This document shows positions 1-11,674 of a DNA stretch of 64,000 nucleotides, piece by piece (the first letter of the stretch is position 1; every line of letters begins with the position of its first letter). A program made the position numbers and the translations under genes. The notes beneath the pieces were generated by a model. The model was not told the origin of the DNA and did not search any database. It saw only the letters and a list, made by a program, of their open reading frames with translations. Source of the stretch: Deinandra increscens subsp. villosa (taxonomy: Eukaryota; Streptophyta; Magnoliopsida; Asterales; Asteraceae); contig JBCNJP010000025.1 of the NCBI GenBank assembly GCA_039602395.1, positions 42,572,922 through 42,636,921 of the forward strand, read 5' to 3'.

Positions 1-379
1 CCATCTCATATTACTAAATATTGTTGCTTAAAATTCACAACCGATAGTTCACAGACGAAAATGTTTGATTTATGGATTTAAAATTAACATGAACAAATCA
101 ATCCATCTCCCTATAAAATCAGTCCAAGTCAACATCTAGCAATAACACCCACAAGGCCACAACCATATGCAACAGGTCATGGCTTCTTGGATTACTTTCT
201 TCTGCATGTCATTTCATAATAGGGTTAATCTAAGAGAGGCGAGTACACAATCTTTTCTGTAGAAAGAGATGATTCAACAATTCTCGGTCCAACACAAGCC
301 AAGATTACATGAATATCCATAATAATTATAATAATAACAATAACATCGACCACTACAGAAGAGAACACACCATTGGATT
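1..379 (-). other. 3' untranslated region and downstream flank of RPT3
   Basis: On the minus strand this follows the RPT3 stop codon (382-380). It is AT-rich, has no plausible reading frame and contains several ATT/TAT runs that could serve as polyadenylation signals. The 3' end of the transcript cannot be placed from sequence alone. Nothing else is recognisable here. Confidence 0.6.
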
Positions 380-3300
380 TTACTTGTAGAAATCAAAATC
401 GGTGTCGGGTTTCTTCACATTGGTTCTGTAACCTTTCTCAAAGTCCTTGGGAAGAATAACGTAACGGTTCTTGCGCACTGCATGCATCCCTGCCTCTTGA
501 CAAATTGCTGTAATCTGTATGTTGCAACCATCCAGGTTACTAAAAGTTATTACAACTTACAAAGGCAACATCGGCAGAGGGGGGGTTGTATTTATAGGAG
601 TTGAAGAGGATCAGATCTTGACCAGCAAAACTTTTTTTCACATTTTTTTATAAATAGTTAATAAAATAATTCAAGGATAATTTCTTATATACACGTTCAA
701 ACTTTGCATAATATGGTAGTTAGCTAACAAAAAAATCATTATACCAAACATCCCTTTTAAATTTTTGATACTTATACCCTTCCCTTATAACTTGCATTAG
801 AATATGAGAGTTTAGAGTACAAGGAGCAAGAGAAGGTATGGTAATTATATTATAAAATGTAGTTGATGAAATGGGTAGGAATCAAATATTAAGTATTTTG
901 AATAGGTATATTTAATATTAATACTTTTGGTTTAGTAAATATAATGCTATGAGAGGTCTCATTCAAGAGTGTATATGAAATTGCCTCTAGACTTCAGAAA
1001 ACCAACTATTACAACAAAAAAACTAAATATATATTTAAAACTAGGGAAACTGGATTTTAATGATCCAAACTACGACCCATTGGCCGATAATAATCCATAG
1101 CAGCAATTTGACTAATAGCACACCAAGTTTGACTTCCATGCCAAGGGGCAATAATCCCAATATTATAGTTTAGATCAGAAATTTTGAGCCTCACGAAAAT
1201 TTTCGGTTAACTTTATCATGATTTTGGGCCTGAAATTCTGATTGTGACAAAAACTGGCCAAGATAATAAATTTGTATGTGACGAAAATTAGGAGTGCGAT
1301 TAACCTTAGCAACGGCAGTGAAAGGTAAGAGTGCCATTGGTCAAATTGCCATGGATTATTATATTATACTCAATTTGCCTTAAAACTATTTAGGTTGTAT
1401 GTAGTAATAATCTACTTCAGGTGCCTTCAAACCGATTTGATTCATTTAACATGTTAACCTTTCAGCTAAACCTTTTGGTTTGACTCATTTGAGATCTAGC
1501 AAACCTAAATCAATCTGTTTAAAAGTAAATGAGTCATGACTACCACCTCTAATACTTACAGGAGCACAAATCAACTGTAAACTGCATGAAAACAACTTAC
1601 TTCAGCCGCACTGATTTTGTCAGGCCGAGAGACATAATCTTCCAAGTCAACTTCATCACTTAAATTCATCTTAGCAGTGCAAACCTACATATTAGAAGTG
1701 ATATTAGAATACAGTCACAATTAGAGTCATAAATAGTACCATCTGTGTAACTGGGAAATGGGTAAGTTAAGTTACAAACACCAGAGGAAAAAAATGGGTC
1801 ACTGGAACTAGATATTATAGGACTCTAAAACTGCCAAAATTGTTATATCAAAAGAAAGTTAGATAATTGTTTTTGTAATAATACAGTTTTGTAATCATAT
1901 TTTAACACGTTAGTTGTTATAAAATTCAGAAAACGTATCAATATGTGTTTGTGGGTCAAATCAACCCATTTATGATTACCCAATCCACCTTTGCCACCTA
2001 TATCAGTGTCCGTCTGTAGGGAAAGTAAACTGAGAATTTATAATATAACAAACTATTTAAAATAGAAGATATAAGCAATAGAAAGTACCTGAAAAACAAG
2101 CCTCTTTTGTCGTCTATCAGGCAAAGGAAACTCAATTTTGCGGTCAAGCCTTCCAGGACGAAGAAGTGCGGGGTCCAAAGTATCAGCTCGGTTAGTTGCC
2201 ATTATAACCTTAACATTCACCGTCTGGTCAAACCCATCCATCTGCATACAACAAAAATCCAATGGCTTTATAAGTCCCAATAACAGAACAAAAAAACATT
2301 TTACAATTTATCAGGGGAAGATTATGAAGGGTTTATTGAGCATTTCATGAGCTATTCGGTTCACCTGATTTAACAGTTCCATGAGAATTCGCTGCACTTC
2401 TCTATCAGCACCAGTCTGTGCATCAAATCTAGCAGTTGCAATTGCATCAACCTCATCAATAAATATAATTGCTGGTGCGTTTTCTTTGGCAAGACGAAAA
2501 ACATCACGAACCATTCTGGGACCCTGTATAAAGCACGAAACAAATGATACAAGGATCTAATGTATTATATCACATCAAACGGGGATACACACAGATATGT
2601 ACATCTAATATAGGGAAACAAGCATGTTCTTAATGAGGACCATTCTATGAGTGTAAATAATTTATAACGGGGTATTCAGACTTACGTTTCACAACTCATT
2701 GGGACTTATAGTCACAATAATCAAACTTCAATGTTTTAAGATAAAAAATGTTATATATTGCAGGAGGTAGATCAGTTTCCGAAATGGCCACCCTTGTTCA
2801 ATTAGGATCAGATCAGGATGCTGAGACACAGGCTACTCAATAGAGGTGCAAGGCTTAGAGCTCTGAAAAAGTTAACTCAGACCTGCATCTCAGTCTTTGA
2901 CCGGAGTAAGGTCCTTGAACTGGAGTGATGACGCAAGTTCTCATTCGTGGAAGTCTCCAGCAGAGGAATCCAAGAAAACACATGTCGATTGTCCCGATAT
3001 CAGATAAACATATTTTGCCTCAGACTATGTTGGGGTCAAATAATTAGTTTTCAGTAATCAATTCCATACTGGCCGCAAGAGAACTGATTATCATAGAGTA
3101 GGGTCAAAGTACCTCATTACCCATTATTTTAAGCAAATTTCATAGACTTCTATTCACTTCACACAAGAAGTCTACTTATTTCACAAGAATGTCCATTTTG
3201 ATCACTTTACTTACTAGTATTTTTTCCAAATAAAGGAAACAAATGTGACTGAAAGATCCCACTGAATTGAATTGGGTCCAGGAATCTAAGAAATAGTGAG

Positions 3301-6300
3301 AATTCTTGATCTCTCTCAATATCTCTCTCAATTCTAAAATCCAGGACATTAATTGATGTCCTGTCATTAAATTCCTCCTCATTTATTAGAACTAAAAAAA
3401 ATCCATTTAAGTATCTCATTGCTTTAGTTGAAAGATTATTAGAACCTTCAAACACTCGAACAACTGATTACCTAATCCTTAGGTCTTTAAAGAGAAAAAT
3501 GACACCAAACACCATTTCTTACACGTGTCATGTCACTAATTGTACGCCCCGCTTACAATGTGCGCATATAACGTATATATATGTGTGGGCCCTTGGGGGC
3601 AAAAGTGAAATTGCACTAATTTTAACGCTATTTTACTAATTTCGTGAAAAGAACGTTAAAAGTGATGGACGGTTAATCATGCATCATGTGGTAGAATTTA
3701 GCCGGAAGACAAGGGGTACATGCACCAATCAGTCTTTGTCCTGATTTGCTGAGTGTTATGAGCATCATGTCCAGGCTTGATGCAAAACTACATAGTCGGG
3801 GGTCTCACTGGAAGCAGCCTTACTATTCCTACGAGGTAGAGGTAAAGTTGTATACATCTTACCCTCCTCAGACCCTACCTAGGCTTTGCCATTGATGATG
3901 ATGATGGTGATGATGTTTTGTCACTAATTATCTAATACCGTTGCTCAAAATCACATAATTGCTTTCAAAACACAAATACGAACAATGCCCTACATTTGCT
4001 CCGGCTTTAGACTGTAGTTCATGGACAGCTAGATTTACCCCGGAGGCCAGAGCATGTGTAAAATATGTATTAAATATAGCTACATGTAAGGCATACAAAT
4101 TAATTCTAGTCAATGTACAAGCTCTTATAACCCGGATATAAAGTCATACCTCACCCAAATACTTCTGAACGAATTCTGAACCAACAACCCTAATAAAGGC
4201 AGCAGTTGTATGATTTGCAACAGCTTTGGCAAGCATGGTTTTACCGGTGCCAGGTGGACCATAAAGCAAAACACCACGTGGCGGGTCTATACCTATCTGC
4301 TTGTACAAATCGTGATGAGTCAAAGGTAACTCCACAGCTTCACGTATTTCCTGTTTTTGAATGTCACATCCTCCAATATCCTACAAATATCACATTGGAA
4401 AGAAACAGTATGGTTAGTCTAGCAAGTACCACATAGATATCAAAAACTTACAGTAATTGAACTAAAGCACAAGCATTGGTCGTTGATAAGTAAACAAAAT
4501 GTAAACCCCCTTGAAGACCACCTGCCTAGCACATGCTAATTTTCTTAATCACGTTGGTCCCAGAAAAATCATAATGGGTTATCACGGTTACCAAAAAATA
4601 GTCAACAAAATGTGGGTGAATATACCTTGATGGATGATAAGCAAATTAAGAATTAAACCAACAACTTTCTTTATTTGCTAACCTCAGCTACTGAGATAGC
4701 CTTTTCACTTGGTTCAATCTATTGACTACTTGTATAAATAAATAATCAACCAAAAAAAAATGAGTCAAGTCGTGTAACTTCCAAAAAAAATTATGTATTG
4801 CCTTCAAAACTTTTTTTTTATAAAATAATGATAAATTCTCATTTAGATAGTGCTGCTATTAATCCAATAAGAATTATGAAAATCGGACTAAAAGTTTCAA
4901 TCTATTGACTACTTGTATAAATAAATAATCAACCAAAAAAAAATGAGTCAAGTCGTGTAACTTCCAAAAAAAATTATGTATTGCCTTCAAAACTTTTTTT
5001 TTATAAAATAATGATAAATTCTCATTTAAATAGTGCTGCTATTAATTCAATGAGAATTATGAAAATCGGACTAAAAGTCAATAAAGATAGACAAGGTTGA
5101 AAAGTAGAAATAACCAAAGTCAGGCAGTGTGGCTAGTGTCCAATTTGATCACACTTGAAGGACGTAAATTGCGATTAGACAAAGTTAAAATGTATGGATG
5201 TTATCAACCTTCAGGGCAATCTGAGCAATAATCCAGCAAATTGAAGGTGGGAACAATGATTAAAGCTTATTTCTATCACCTCTAACATAATAGAAGCAAG
5301 AGGTATACACTTTTCCAACTACAAATATAAGTTGAAAGTGGTTGTGAACACTTTTTAAGATTTCTGCTACGTGTTATATTTTAAAAACTCTAGGGTCGTC
5401 TCTCAAACACAGTAAATAAATCAAATATAATTATAAGAGAAGTTTACAAACATATAGGTGTTCCAAGTCAGCAAGTCTAGTGGATGTCTTTCAACATATG
5501 AAGCTTCTTTTTGGATATGCAAGTTTACCATTACAGTTAATGTGTGGAAAACCTAAATAAATACACACACATGAACGGAGCCTCAACCTTTCCCTTAAAC
5601 TTGCTAATAATTGGTGTAGATGCAGTATGCTACACATGTTTTTAATCAACATGGTACATCAATAATTTGGGCAGCCTTGGTACGAAAATAAGCTCACTGA
5701 CATTTAAATAATCTAGTGACTGGAAATTCATACACTTGGCTTTAAATCCAACCCAACACCATTGAAGCTACTCAAACATAGAACTGTATACTATATGATC
5801 AAACTTAGTTGAAAGCTTGCTGGCACTTTGTATATAAGAATAAACAGATTCCTAGGTGTGAAAAAACTTGCACCTAGCTGAAAACTTTCAGGGTAGCAAG
5901 ATAAATCTACCAATCATTATTTGAAAGTAGTAACTTCCAAAATGCTTGTGGAAACATTTATGCATATTCCTCACTATTCAGGCAGGGGAGGACCTAGTTA
6001 AGCTCGAAGGGTGGCACGTGCCACCCCTTAAGGCTTAAACCCGTACGCGAAGTGAAAACCTTTTGGATTTTTCGGTTTTTGTGTAGGATTTTTTGGTTTT
6101 TATGTATGTGTGCTACCCTAAAAAGAATGTATGCATGTGGTACCCTCTAAGAAATTTTCTAGTTCCGCCCCTTGGCAATATGTTATTATCAAAGAAACGG
6201 GTGTGCATGTCTCTAGCCCTTAAAATATTGATTCTAAGTAAATCCTTTCATCAACTATATCACTTCATTAACGAAAGTGTTACCCAAATTTCTACTGTCT

Positions 6301-7076
6301 TTTCAGTGATATCTAAACTCATGTAATTATATCAAGTAAGTATGAATTTCAATAAGAATGGAACAGAAAAAAAAAACAAAAAAAAAAAAGAAGAACCCAA
6401 CTTTCTACCTTCATGAGGCAGTGAAGCACATATAAATTGGCAATTGTACACTAGAAAACAATGTATTTGGGTACCAAAAAACTTATGTCATATATAACTG
6501 AAGTTAGGCAAAAACCCTATGATAAAATTCCACAAAAATGAATGCAAATATTTCAAGCTCAAAATTCCTTAAGAACATATTACTCACGTTGTAAGTGACG
6601 TCTGGTTTCTCAGACTGGCTAAGAAGCGAAATACTCGAATCGGCCTCCGGTGGCAACACATCAACGAGTGCATTAGAATGGCGGTGCAAAGCCACAGATG
6701 CCGAGGGTTTCAATAGTTCCCGATTAATCGTACTCAGAATCCTAACATAGTAATTAGACCCTGTAGTTGACCCTACGATGCCATTATTCTGATCGATCAT
6801 CTCCATGAACTGACCAATTACAAGCGGCACCGATTGGATCCGCTTAACCTCTTCTTGAGATCTAAGTTGTTCTCGCTTGAGATTTTTCAACTCGTCTTTA
6901 ACGTACTCTTCTTGTATTTCGATGAACTCGATTTGGCGGTATAAGGATTTGAGGCGAGTGTAGAGGTCATCTTCGGTGTCGGTTGGGGGGGATTCCACGG
7001 TGTAGGGATTGGGAAGGGTTTTCGGTGGAGTTGTAGATGATGAGTGTTTAGGATCGATAACCATAGTCGCTGCCAT
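380..7076 (-). CDS. RPT3: 26S proteasome regulatory particle AAA-ATPase subunit RPT3 (subunit 6B), six exons
   Basis: One of six ATPases in the base ring of the 26S proteasome. It unfolds ubiquitinated substrates, feeds them into the 20S core and acts in cytosol and nucleus. Exons on the minus strand: 7076-6588, 4380-4150, 2523-2365, 2241-2089, 1684-1601 and 514-380. All introns are GT-AG and all exon lengths are multiples of three, giving 416 codons (Arabidopsis RPT3 is about 408). An N-terminal coiled coil lies near residues 35-75 and an OB-type region follows. Walker A GPPGTGKT is at about 204-211, Walker B FIDE at 261-264 and the sensor ATN at 308-310. The C-terminus FYK fits the HbYX motif that docks RPT3 to the 20S ring. 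The start is the first ATG and matches the variable N-terminus of plant RPT3. No stop, frameshift or missing catalytic residue is seen, so the gene looks functional. Confidence 0.97.
515..1600 (-). other. RPT3 intron 5
   Basis: Donor GTAAGT and acceptor ATACAG flank 1086 bp of AT-rich sequence. No repeat with recognisable ends and no coding potential were seen. Intron 4 (1685-2088) and intron 3 (2242-2364) are short and also lack notable features. Confidence 0.85.
3542..3918 (+). mobile_element. SINE-like insertion in RPT3 intron 2
   Basis: A 377-bp segment is bracketed by an exact 11-bp direct repeat, TGTCACTAATT (3531-3541 and 3919-3929), as expected of a target-primed non-LTR insertion. 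Its right half contains the motif around GGGGGTCTCACTGGAAGCAG and a CATCTTACCCTCCTCAGACC stretch that I recognise from abundant SINEs of asterid plants. It ends in a simple GAT-rich tail (about 3890-3915). It lies antisense to RPT3 within a 1626-bp intron (2524-4149). Family assignment is from memory of the motif. The 5' part (3542-3700) is unfamiliar, so the unit could be a composite. Confidence 0.7.
4713..5078. repeat. 183-bp tandem duplication in RPT3 intron 1
   Basis: Two head-to-tail copies, 4713-4895 and 4896-5078. By eye they differ at about three positions, so the duplication is recent compared with the surrounding decay. The unit holds a run of A and a run of T but no recognisable element ends. 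It lies within the 2207-bp intron 1 (4381-6587), far from either splice site. Confidence 0.95.
5983..6174. mobile_element. hAT-like MITE remnant in RPT3 intron 1
   Basis: The left end CAGGGGAGGACCTAG and the right end CTAGTTCCGCCCCTTG form imperfect terminal inverted repeats of the CAGGGGCGGA type common in non-autonomous hAT elements. The interior (about 190 bp) is non-coding. I could not find a matching 8-bp target duplication (flanks tattcagg and gcaatatg), so the ends may be eroded. Confidence 0.5.
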
Positions 7077-7460
7077 AGGCGTCCAGGATAGGATGGTGGC
7101 AACGGCGACAGTGAAGGCGGAAGCACGGAGAACGCTAGGGCGGGCAATAAAATAAATTCATCAATACCATCATGTCGTGGGCAGCAATTTATCATAACTT
7201 AACAATAAACACCAAAGTTTTTATTTTTACAATTTCTTGCCAATCTTTATTTTTCTACTTTAATTAACTATCACATTTTTATCTTTAATCATCTTTTTAC
7301 GAGTAAATTACTATTCTTGTCCTAGTGGTTTGAGAGTTTTAACCATTTTATTTTAAAAATAATTTTTTAACATCATATCCTCCTAAGATTCATACTTCGT
7401 AACCATTTTAGTCCCTGGTTAAAGAGAAATTTTGTCTTTCCACAACTAAAGAACTATTTA
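7077..7460 (-). promoter_or_regulatory. RPT3 5' untranslated region and proximal promoter
   Basis: Only 384 bp separate the RPT3 start codon from the outer end of the Pack-MULE. The first 100 bp are GC-richer, typical of a 5' untranslated region; the rest is AT-rich. A TGGGC core at 7178-7182 resembles the proteasome-related cis element bound by the NAC factors that induce plant proteasome genes. A five-base match is weak evidence. The distal half (about 7301-7451) is itself MULE-derived. Confidence 0.5.
7301..7451. mobile_element. MULE terminal-sequence remnant
   Basis: The sequence starting GAGTAAATTACTATTC and continuing into a GTCCTAGTGGTTTGAG motif resembles the termini of the Pack-MULE that begins at 7461. 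It looks like a truncated relative abutting that element. No partner end with a matching 9-bp duplication was found; a similar degenerate terminus lies at about 47935-47976. Confidence 0.4.
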
Positions 7461-7655
7461 GACTAAATTACAGTATTTATCCTTATGGTTTGTATGAATT
7501 TTGAGTTTAGTCCCTAGCTTTAAAAAATTACGAATATAGTCCAAAGGTTTGCACTTTTATTACATCTATAGTCCTTTTGTCTAATTCCCATTAAATTTTT
7601 CTGTTAAGTGAATTTCAAATTACCTTTATGCCCCTTTCTTTAAAGAAATAAATAT
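7461..7655 (+). repeat. Left terminal inverted repeat of the Pack-MULE
   Basis: Runs inward from GACTAAATTACAG through a TATGGTTTG motif and a TTCTGTTAAGTG motif to a CTTTAAA motif. The same ordered motifs occur in the opposite orientation in the right repeat. The inner limit is approximate. Confidence 0.8.
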
Positions 7656-7885
7656 AAATTAAAATATATAAAAATAAAAATAAAGTTGGTCGGTTCTTCT
7701 TCACCACGATTCATCAACAACCACTCAATCGTCCCTTTCTTTCGGCCACCCCCCAGAACCACCCCCACCATCTCCTTTATTAATTTGTTTCATTCCCACC
7801 TTTATCTCCATCCCCCATTCCCTTCATTCCTCCCTGCTGACACCACCAGGATGTGCTTCCCTCCTTTAGGTTTCTTCTTACTCGA
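7656..7885 (+). other. Captured or filler sequence between the left TIR and the LRR fragment
   Basis: A Pro/Phe/His-rich frame is open across 7686-7860, but its composition comes from a C/T-rich stretch. It may be a second captured fragment, for example an exon edge or 5' untranslated region. I do not recognise it and see no conserved motif. Confidence 0.3.
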
Positions 7886-8147
7886 CGCCCGAGTGGTACC
7901 GGAGGAGCAAGATCTGAGTTCGAATCATTTGACCGAGAAGATACCGGAAGGGATTCTTAGACTCATGGAGATGTTGATTATGGATCTGAGTTATAATTTT
8001 TCGTCGGATTCATTGTGAAAACGATCGGAAAAGCTAGGAACCGTTTGGAATCGCTTTTAAAAATAAGAAGATCACTGAAGTTATCCCTTCGGATATATCA
8101 CGGCCGTGTAATCTTGTAAATGTAAAGATTGATCTTAGCGGGAATCT
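7886..8147 (+). pseudogene. CEPR1-like LRR receptor kinase fragment, left half
   Basis: Reading with small frameshifts gives LRR motifs: DLSSNHLTEKIPEGI, then IMDLSYN, then VKTIGKARN, then ITEVIPSDISR and NVKIDLSGN. The order and spacing match the late LRR repeats of CEPR1/XIP1-type receptor kinases (subfamily XI), which perceive C-terminally encoded peptides. The subfamily call rests on recalled motifs. A stop follows SSDSL and several further indels are present, so it is a pseudogene. It is cut by element A after 8147 and resumes in the same frame at 47284. Confidence 0.7.
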
Positions 8148-8508
8148 TGTTTGAGCATATTACTATGCTATAAAGTGTCTCTTGTATTGTATCTAAATGA
8201 GAGTGTTAGTGTGTGAGTCTTAGGGGGCAGCATACCAAGCTGGTCCGTCGTACCAATGGTACGCCCGTACCGATGGTACGTTGAATGGTACGTTGGTCAG
8301 GTTGTGTTAGCTATAAATAGTTCGTGTTAGAATGAGAGGTTAACAATTCTGTCATTTCTACACATTTTCAGTGTGTGTTCTAGAGAGAGAAACCAGAGAG
8401 CTTTTCATTGTAATCTTGTGTGGTTCAATAAGAAAACTCTTATTTACTTTCTTATGTTCACTAGTTTGATTGATTCACGTAGTAGTAAGATCATTCCGTG
8501 TCTTTTTA
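8148..8508 (+). repeat. 5' LTR of element A
   Basis: Begins TGTTTGAGC and ends TTTTTA, where the 3' copy ends TTTTCA; the terminal CA has mutated. It holds three GGTACG and two CGTACC words arranged as partial palindromes (about 8245-8300). A TATAAATAG box lies near 8311. Confidence 0.95.
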
Positions 8509-8510
8509 AG

Positions 8511-8522
8511 TGGTATCAGAGC
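8511..8522 (+). other. Primer binding site of element A (initiator Met tRNA)
   Basis: TGGTATCAGAGC is the complement of the 3' end of plant initiator methionine tRNA. It lies two bases after the 5' LTR, as is usual in copia elements. Confidence 0.92.
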
Positions 8523-9233
8523 AATCCAGGTTGCTCTACGACTGTGTTTTGATCTATTTTCGAAATTCTAGTGAGAGAAAGTTAGGGTTTCTTTATTTTT
8601 CATCAATTTATTCCAATTCTAAGTGTTTCTAGTGCTAAAAATGATTTCGAAACATTCCTAGTGTGTTTTCACAACTTATTCTAGCAAATTACAACTCAAA
8701 ACAGTCAAATTCTGAAAAATCAGTCGAGAATGACGTGGTATGTCGTACGAACACAGTGGTACGCCGCTTGGTACGTAAAGCAATCTCCAACCAGCTGTTG
8801 GTACGCTACTTGGTACAGAAGACAATCTTCATCCCTGGTACGCGACGGTTATAGTTTGGTCCGGAGGCAGTTACGCCATACCAAACTGGTACGCTGAGTT
8901 CACTGGTATGCTGATTTGATCTGGTCCGTGGGTTGGTACGTTGAAAATACTAGTACGTTGGTGGTCCGCTGAGAGTGTTTGGTACGGAAGTCGATAGTTT
9001 GCTACACTGAGACTAGTTTTGGTACGATGACAGAATAGTAGTGTTCACTAAAACTGACGTAACTTGAGTTCCGTTAAGAGTTACAGGAGCTAATACCAGC
9101 CAAAACGACCGGGACAGGATCTATACTTATAATGCCTCACGGCCAGTACCCTTCGGTTTGACCCCCAAAATCCATCTTTAAGACCTCCGTTTTTTGAATC
9201 CAAAGGTTTCGATACCAAAAAGTTTATTACAAA
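8523..9233 (+). other. 5' leader of element A with clustered GGTACG words
   Basis: No coding frame is credible here. From about 8750 to 9035 the word GGTACG occurs eight times, with further variants (GGTATG, GGTACA, AGTACG, GGTCCG), at irregular spacing of 15-60 bp. The same word dominates part of the LTR. The function is unknown; it may be a regulatory or packaging signal. Confidence 0.8.
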
Positions 9234-10445
9234 ATGTCTTATTTTCATGCATTTGCCGCTATGCAAAGTGCGATGCAAACAATGTTAAACATTGATAATG
9301 AAATTTGGAACAAGTCGGAAAGTTCCTAAATTGTTGAAGTTGGAGGATTATCAAAATTGGAAACAACGATTTTCTGCATATATCAGCACCAATGATATTG
9401 ATTTGTGGATTCCAATTAAAAAGCTTTACACACATCCAACTGATCAAGGAGATATCAAAGAAGTTCATACTTTTGATCAAGCTGAGAGGAAGCTTTACGA
9501 GCTTGAACAAAAAGCATTTGGTTATCTTACGATGACTTTGCCTACTGAATTGTTACATCAATTTAGCACTTGCAAAAAAAGTAAACAGTTGTGGGATGCA
9601 TTGTCTGCAAGATGCGAAGGCAATGAACAATACAAAAAGAGTAGACGGAAAGTGCTGAACAAAAAATTTGGAAATTTTCAACACTATGATAAAGAAAATA
9701 TTCCTGCTCTTGTATCCAAATTTTCACATTTGATTAGTGGAATGAAAGTGGTTAAAATAGAGAAAACTGAAGAAGAATTGAAGAGAAATTGCTAGAAGCA
9801 TTACCAGAAAAGTGGGAGAATTATGTTTTACTGCTTACTCATGACAAAGAGTATTCTGCATTATCATTTCATGATTTAACCGGAAAGCTTCATGCTAGAG
9901 AGATGGAAATGATGACTTCAAATAAGTCAACAACTCAATTGCAAAATCCTGAATTGTATCATGGTCAGAATTCTGCAAGCATCAATGCTCAATCAAAATC
10001 ATTTGGAAATGCTTCATCAAATCTTGCTCCAATTGCTTTGATTGCTAACCATGGATTAGGGAGTTTTGAAAATTCTTCAAGAGGGTGTGATTTTAACATC
10101 CCAAATCATTCAAATCAGAGTGGTTTTTCTGCAAAAACTCCAGATGAACATTTGGCTTTGATTTCTACATTTTTATCTTCATACTATGGGTTGTTGAATG
10201 GTGGTTTGCCAACAGCTAATGTAATTGAAGAAGATTTCGATCAGATAGATCCAGACAATCTCGAACAGATGGATCTTAACTGGCAACTTGCTATGCTAGC
10301 CCAAAGAGCTAAAAGGTTCAGGAAGAAAACAGGATTCTAAAGTTTAATTCCAAATGGTAAAGTTGGCTTAGACAAATCAAAGATAAAATGTTACAAATGT
10401 TCAAAATTTGGACATTTTGCTAGGGAATGTAACAACCAAAAGGAA
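9234..10445 (+). pseudogene. Element A Gag, N-terminal UBN2-type domain and first zinc knuckle
   Basis: An ATG at 9234 opens the frame; a frameshift at about 9310 moves it into the reading that begins near KVPKLLKLEDYQNWKQRF. Motifs typical of plant copia Gag follow (KKSKQLWDALSARCEGN, then LLEALPEKWENY). A second break lies at about 9790. The knuckle CX2CX4HX4C (CYKCSKFGHFAREC) is at 10389-10430. Gag packages element RNA into virus-like particles. The breaks show this copy is inactive. Confidence 0.85.
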
Positions 10446-11674
10446 GCTAATACTTCTACTCCAACAGCTTGGTTTCTCAAGTTGAAAAACAATATGATTG
10501 GGGATGAACTTCTAATTCTCCTCCCATTGCTTTAACTGCTATTACTTCTGAAAACAATGCACAAGCATCTAATGAAGGTTTTGATTGGGCTGCACTTTCC
10601 TGATGAATCTGCGTTTGTTGCCCAAATTGTACATAGTGATGAAGAAGTAACTGATTCTGAGTCTGAAGCAAGTGGATCTGAAACTAGTGGTTATGAATAT
10701 GTTGTGAGTTTTGTTCTAAAAAAGATAAGACGATTCAAGGATTGATAAAATAAATTAAAGTGTTGGTTACTGAATATAAAAGGAAAATAGAAGAGTTGGC
10801 AGATGAACAGAAAAAGTTGGAAGAGGTAATTCAAGAATTATCATCTCAAAAAGACAAATTCTCAAAATTGCAAGCAGAAGTTGTTGAGAAAGAATTGAAA
10901 GTTCAATATGTTGAAAAGGATGTTGAACATAAATTTACAAAACTATCTGAATAAAATGTTGTCTTGGTCAAAGAAGTTGAAAAATGGAAGGCTGAGGCTG
11001 AGGATGCTGCAAATGATTTCACTAATTTGTTTGAAAAGTCCAAGGTGAAGCTTGATATGCTCAACAAGTATTCTGATGAATGTGTTGCAAAAATTGAGAC
11101 ATATCAGATTGATATGGAAAAGCTGCTAGATGAGAAGAGGGAGTTAGTAAGAGTGAATAAATTGCAAAATGCAAATTTTGATATTCAGAAAAGGAATGAA
11201 GATAAATTGAAGAAAGAGTTATTTGCAGAGCTTGATAATTTGAGCTTGCAAAAATATGAAACTCACAAGGTGACTAAGAGGTTAATAGCTACAGAAAAAG
11301 AATTGGCTGAGGTTCAACAAAAGATTTCTGAATTGAAGATTGAAGTGATTGATTCAAAGCGTCTTTTGAACAATGTTACTAACTCACAATCTTTTACAAG
11401 TTTCTTGGCTAAAGATGAAAATTTTGAGAAAATGTTTAACAAAACAGTTTCACCACCGGGTAGTCTAAAAGAAGGTGTTAATGAGCTGAAGGACAAGGTA
11501 GAAACTGGTGATTATTCTAAGTTTGTTGATTCCAAAATTGATGAAGAAAAGAATGACAAGAAGAAAGCAAAGACTGCTGAAAGTTCTAAAGCTTCAATGA
11601 TTGTGTCTGGTTCTTCATCCACTGAAGCAAAGAAATCGGCTAGTTCAACTGAGAAGATTAGTTCTCATAATGAT
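10446..11674 (+). pseudogene. Element A Gag, acidic linker and long coiled-coil domain
   Basis: After an acidic Ser/Glu-rich linker (about 10640-10700) comes a Lys/Glu/Leu-rich region with heptad-like spacing (10760-11400), then a polar tail containing GDYSKFVD. The same coiled coil and DYSKFVD motif occur in element C. Ordinary copia Gag proteins lack so long a coiled coil. There are small breaks at about 10745 and 10954. Element B interrupts the frame after 11674, and the frame resumes at 22137. Confidence 0.75.

Noticed and set aside
6887..7195. 102-codon minus-strand frame overlapping RPT3 exon 1
   Set aside because: It is an out-of-frame shadow of the conserved RPT3 N-terminus and lacks any family match I recognise.
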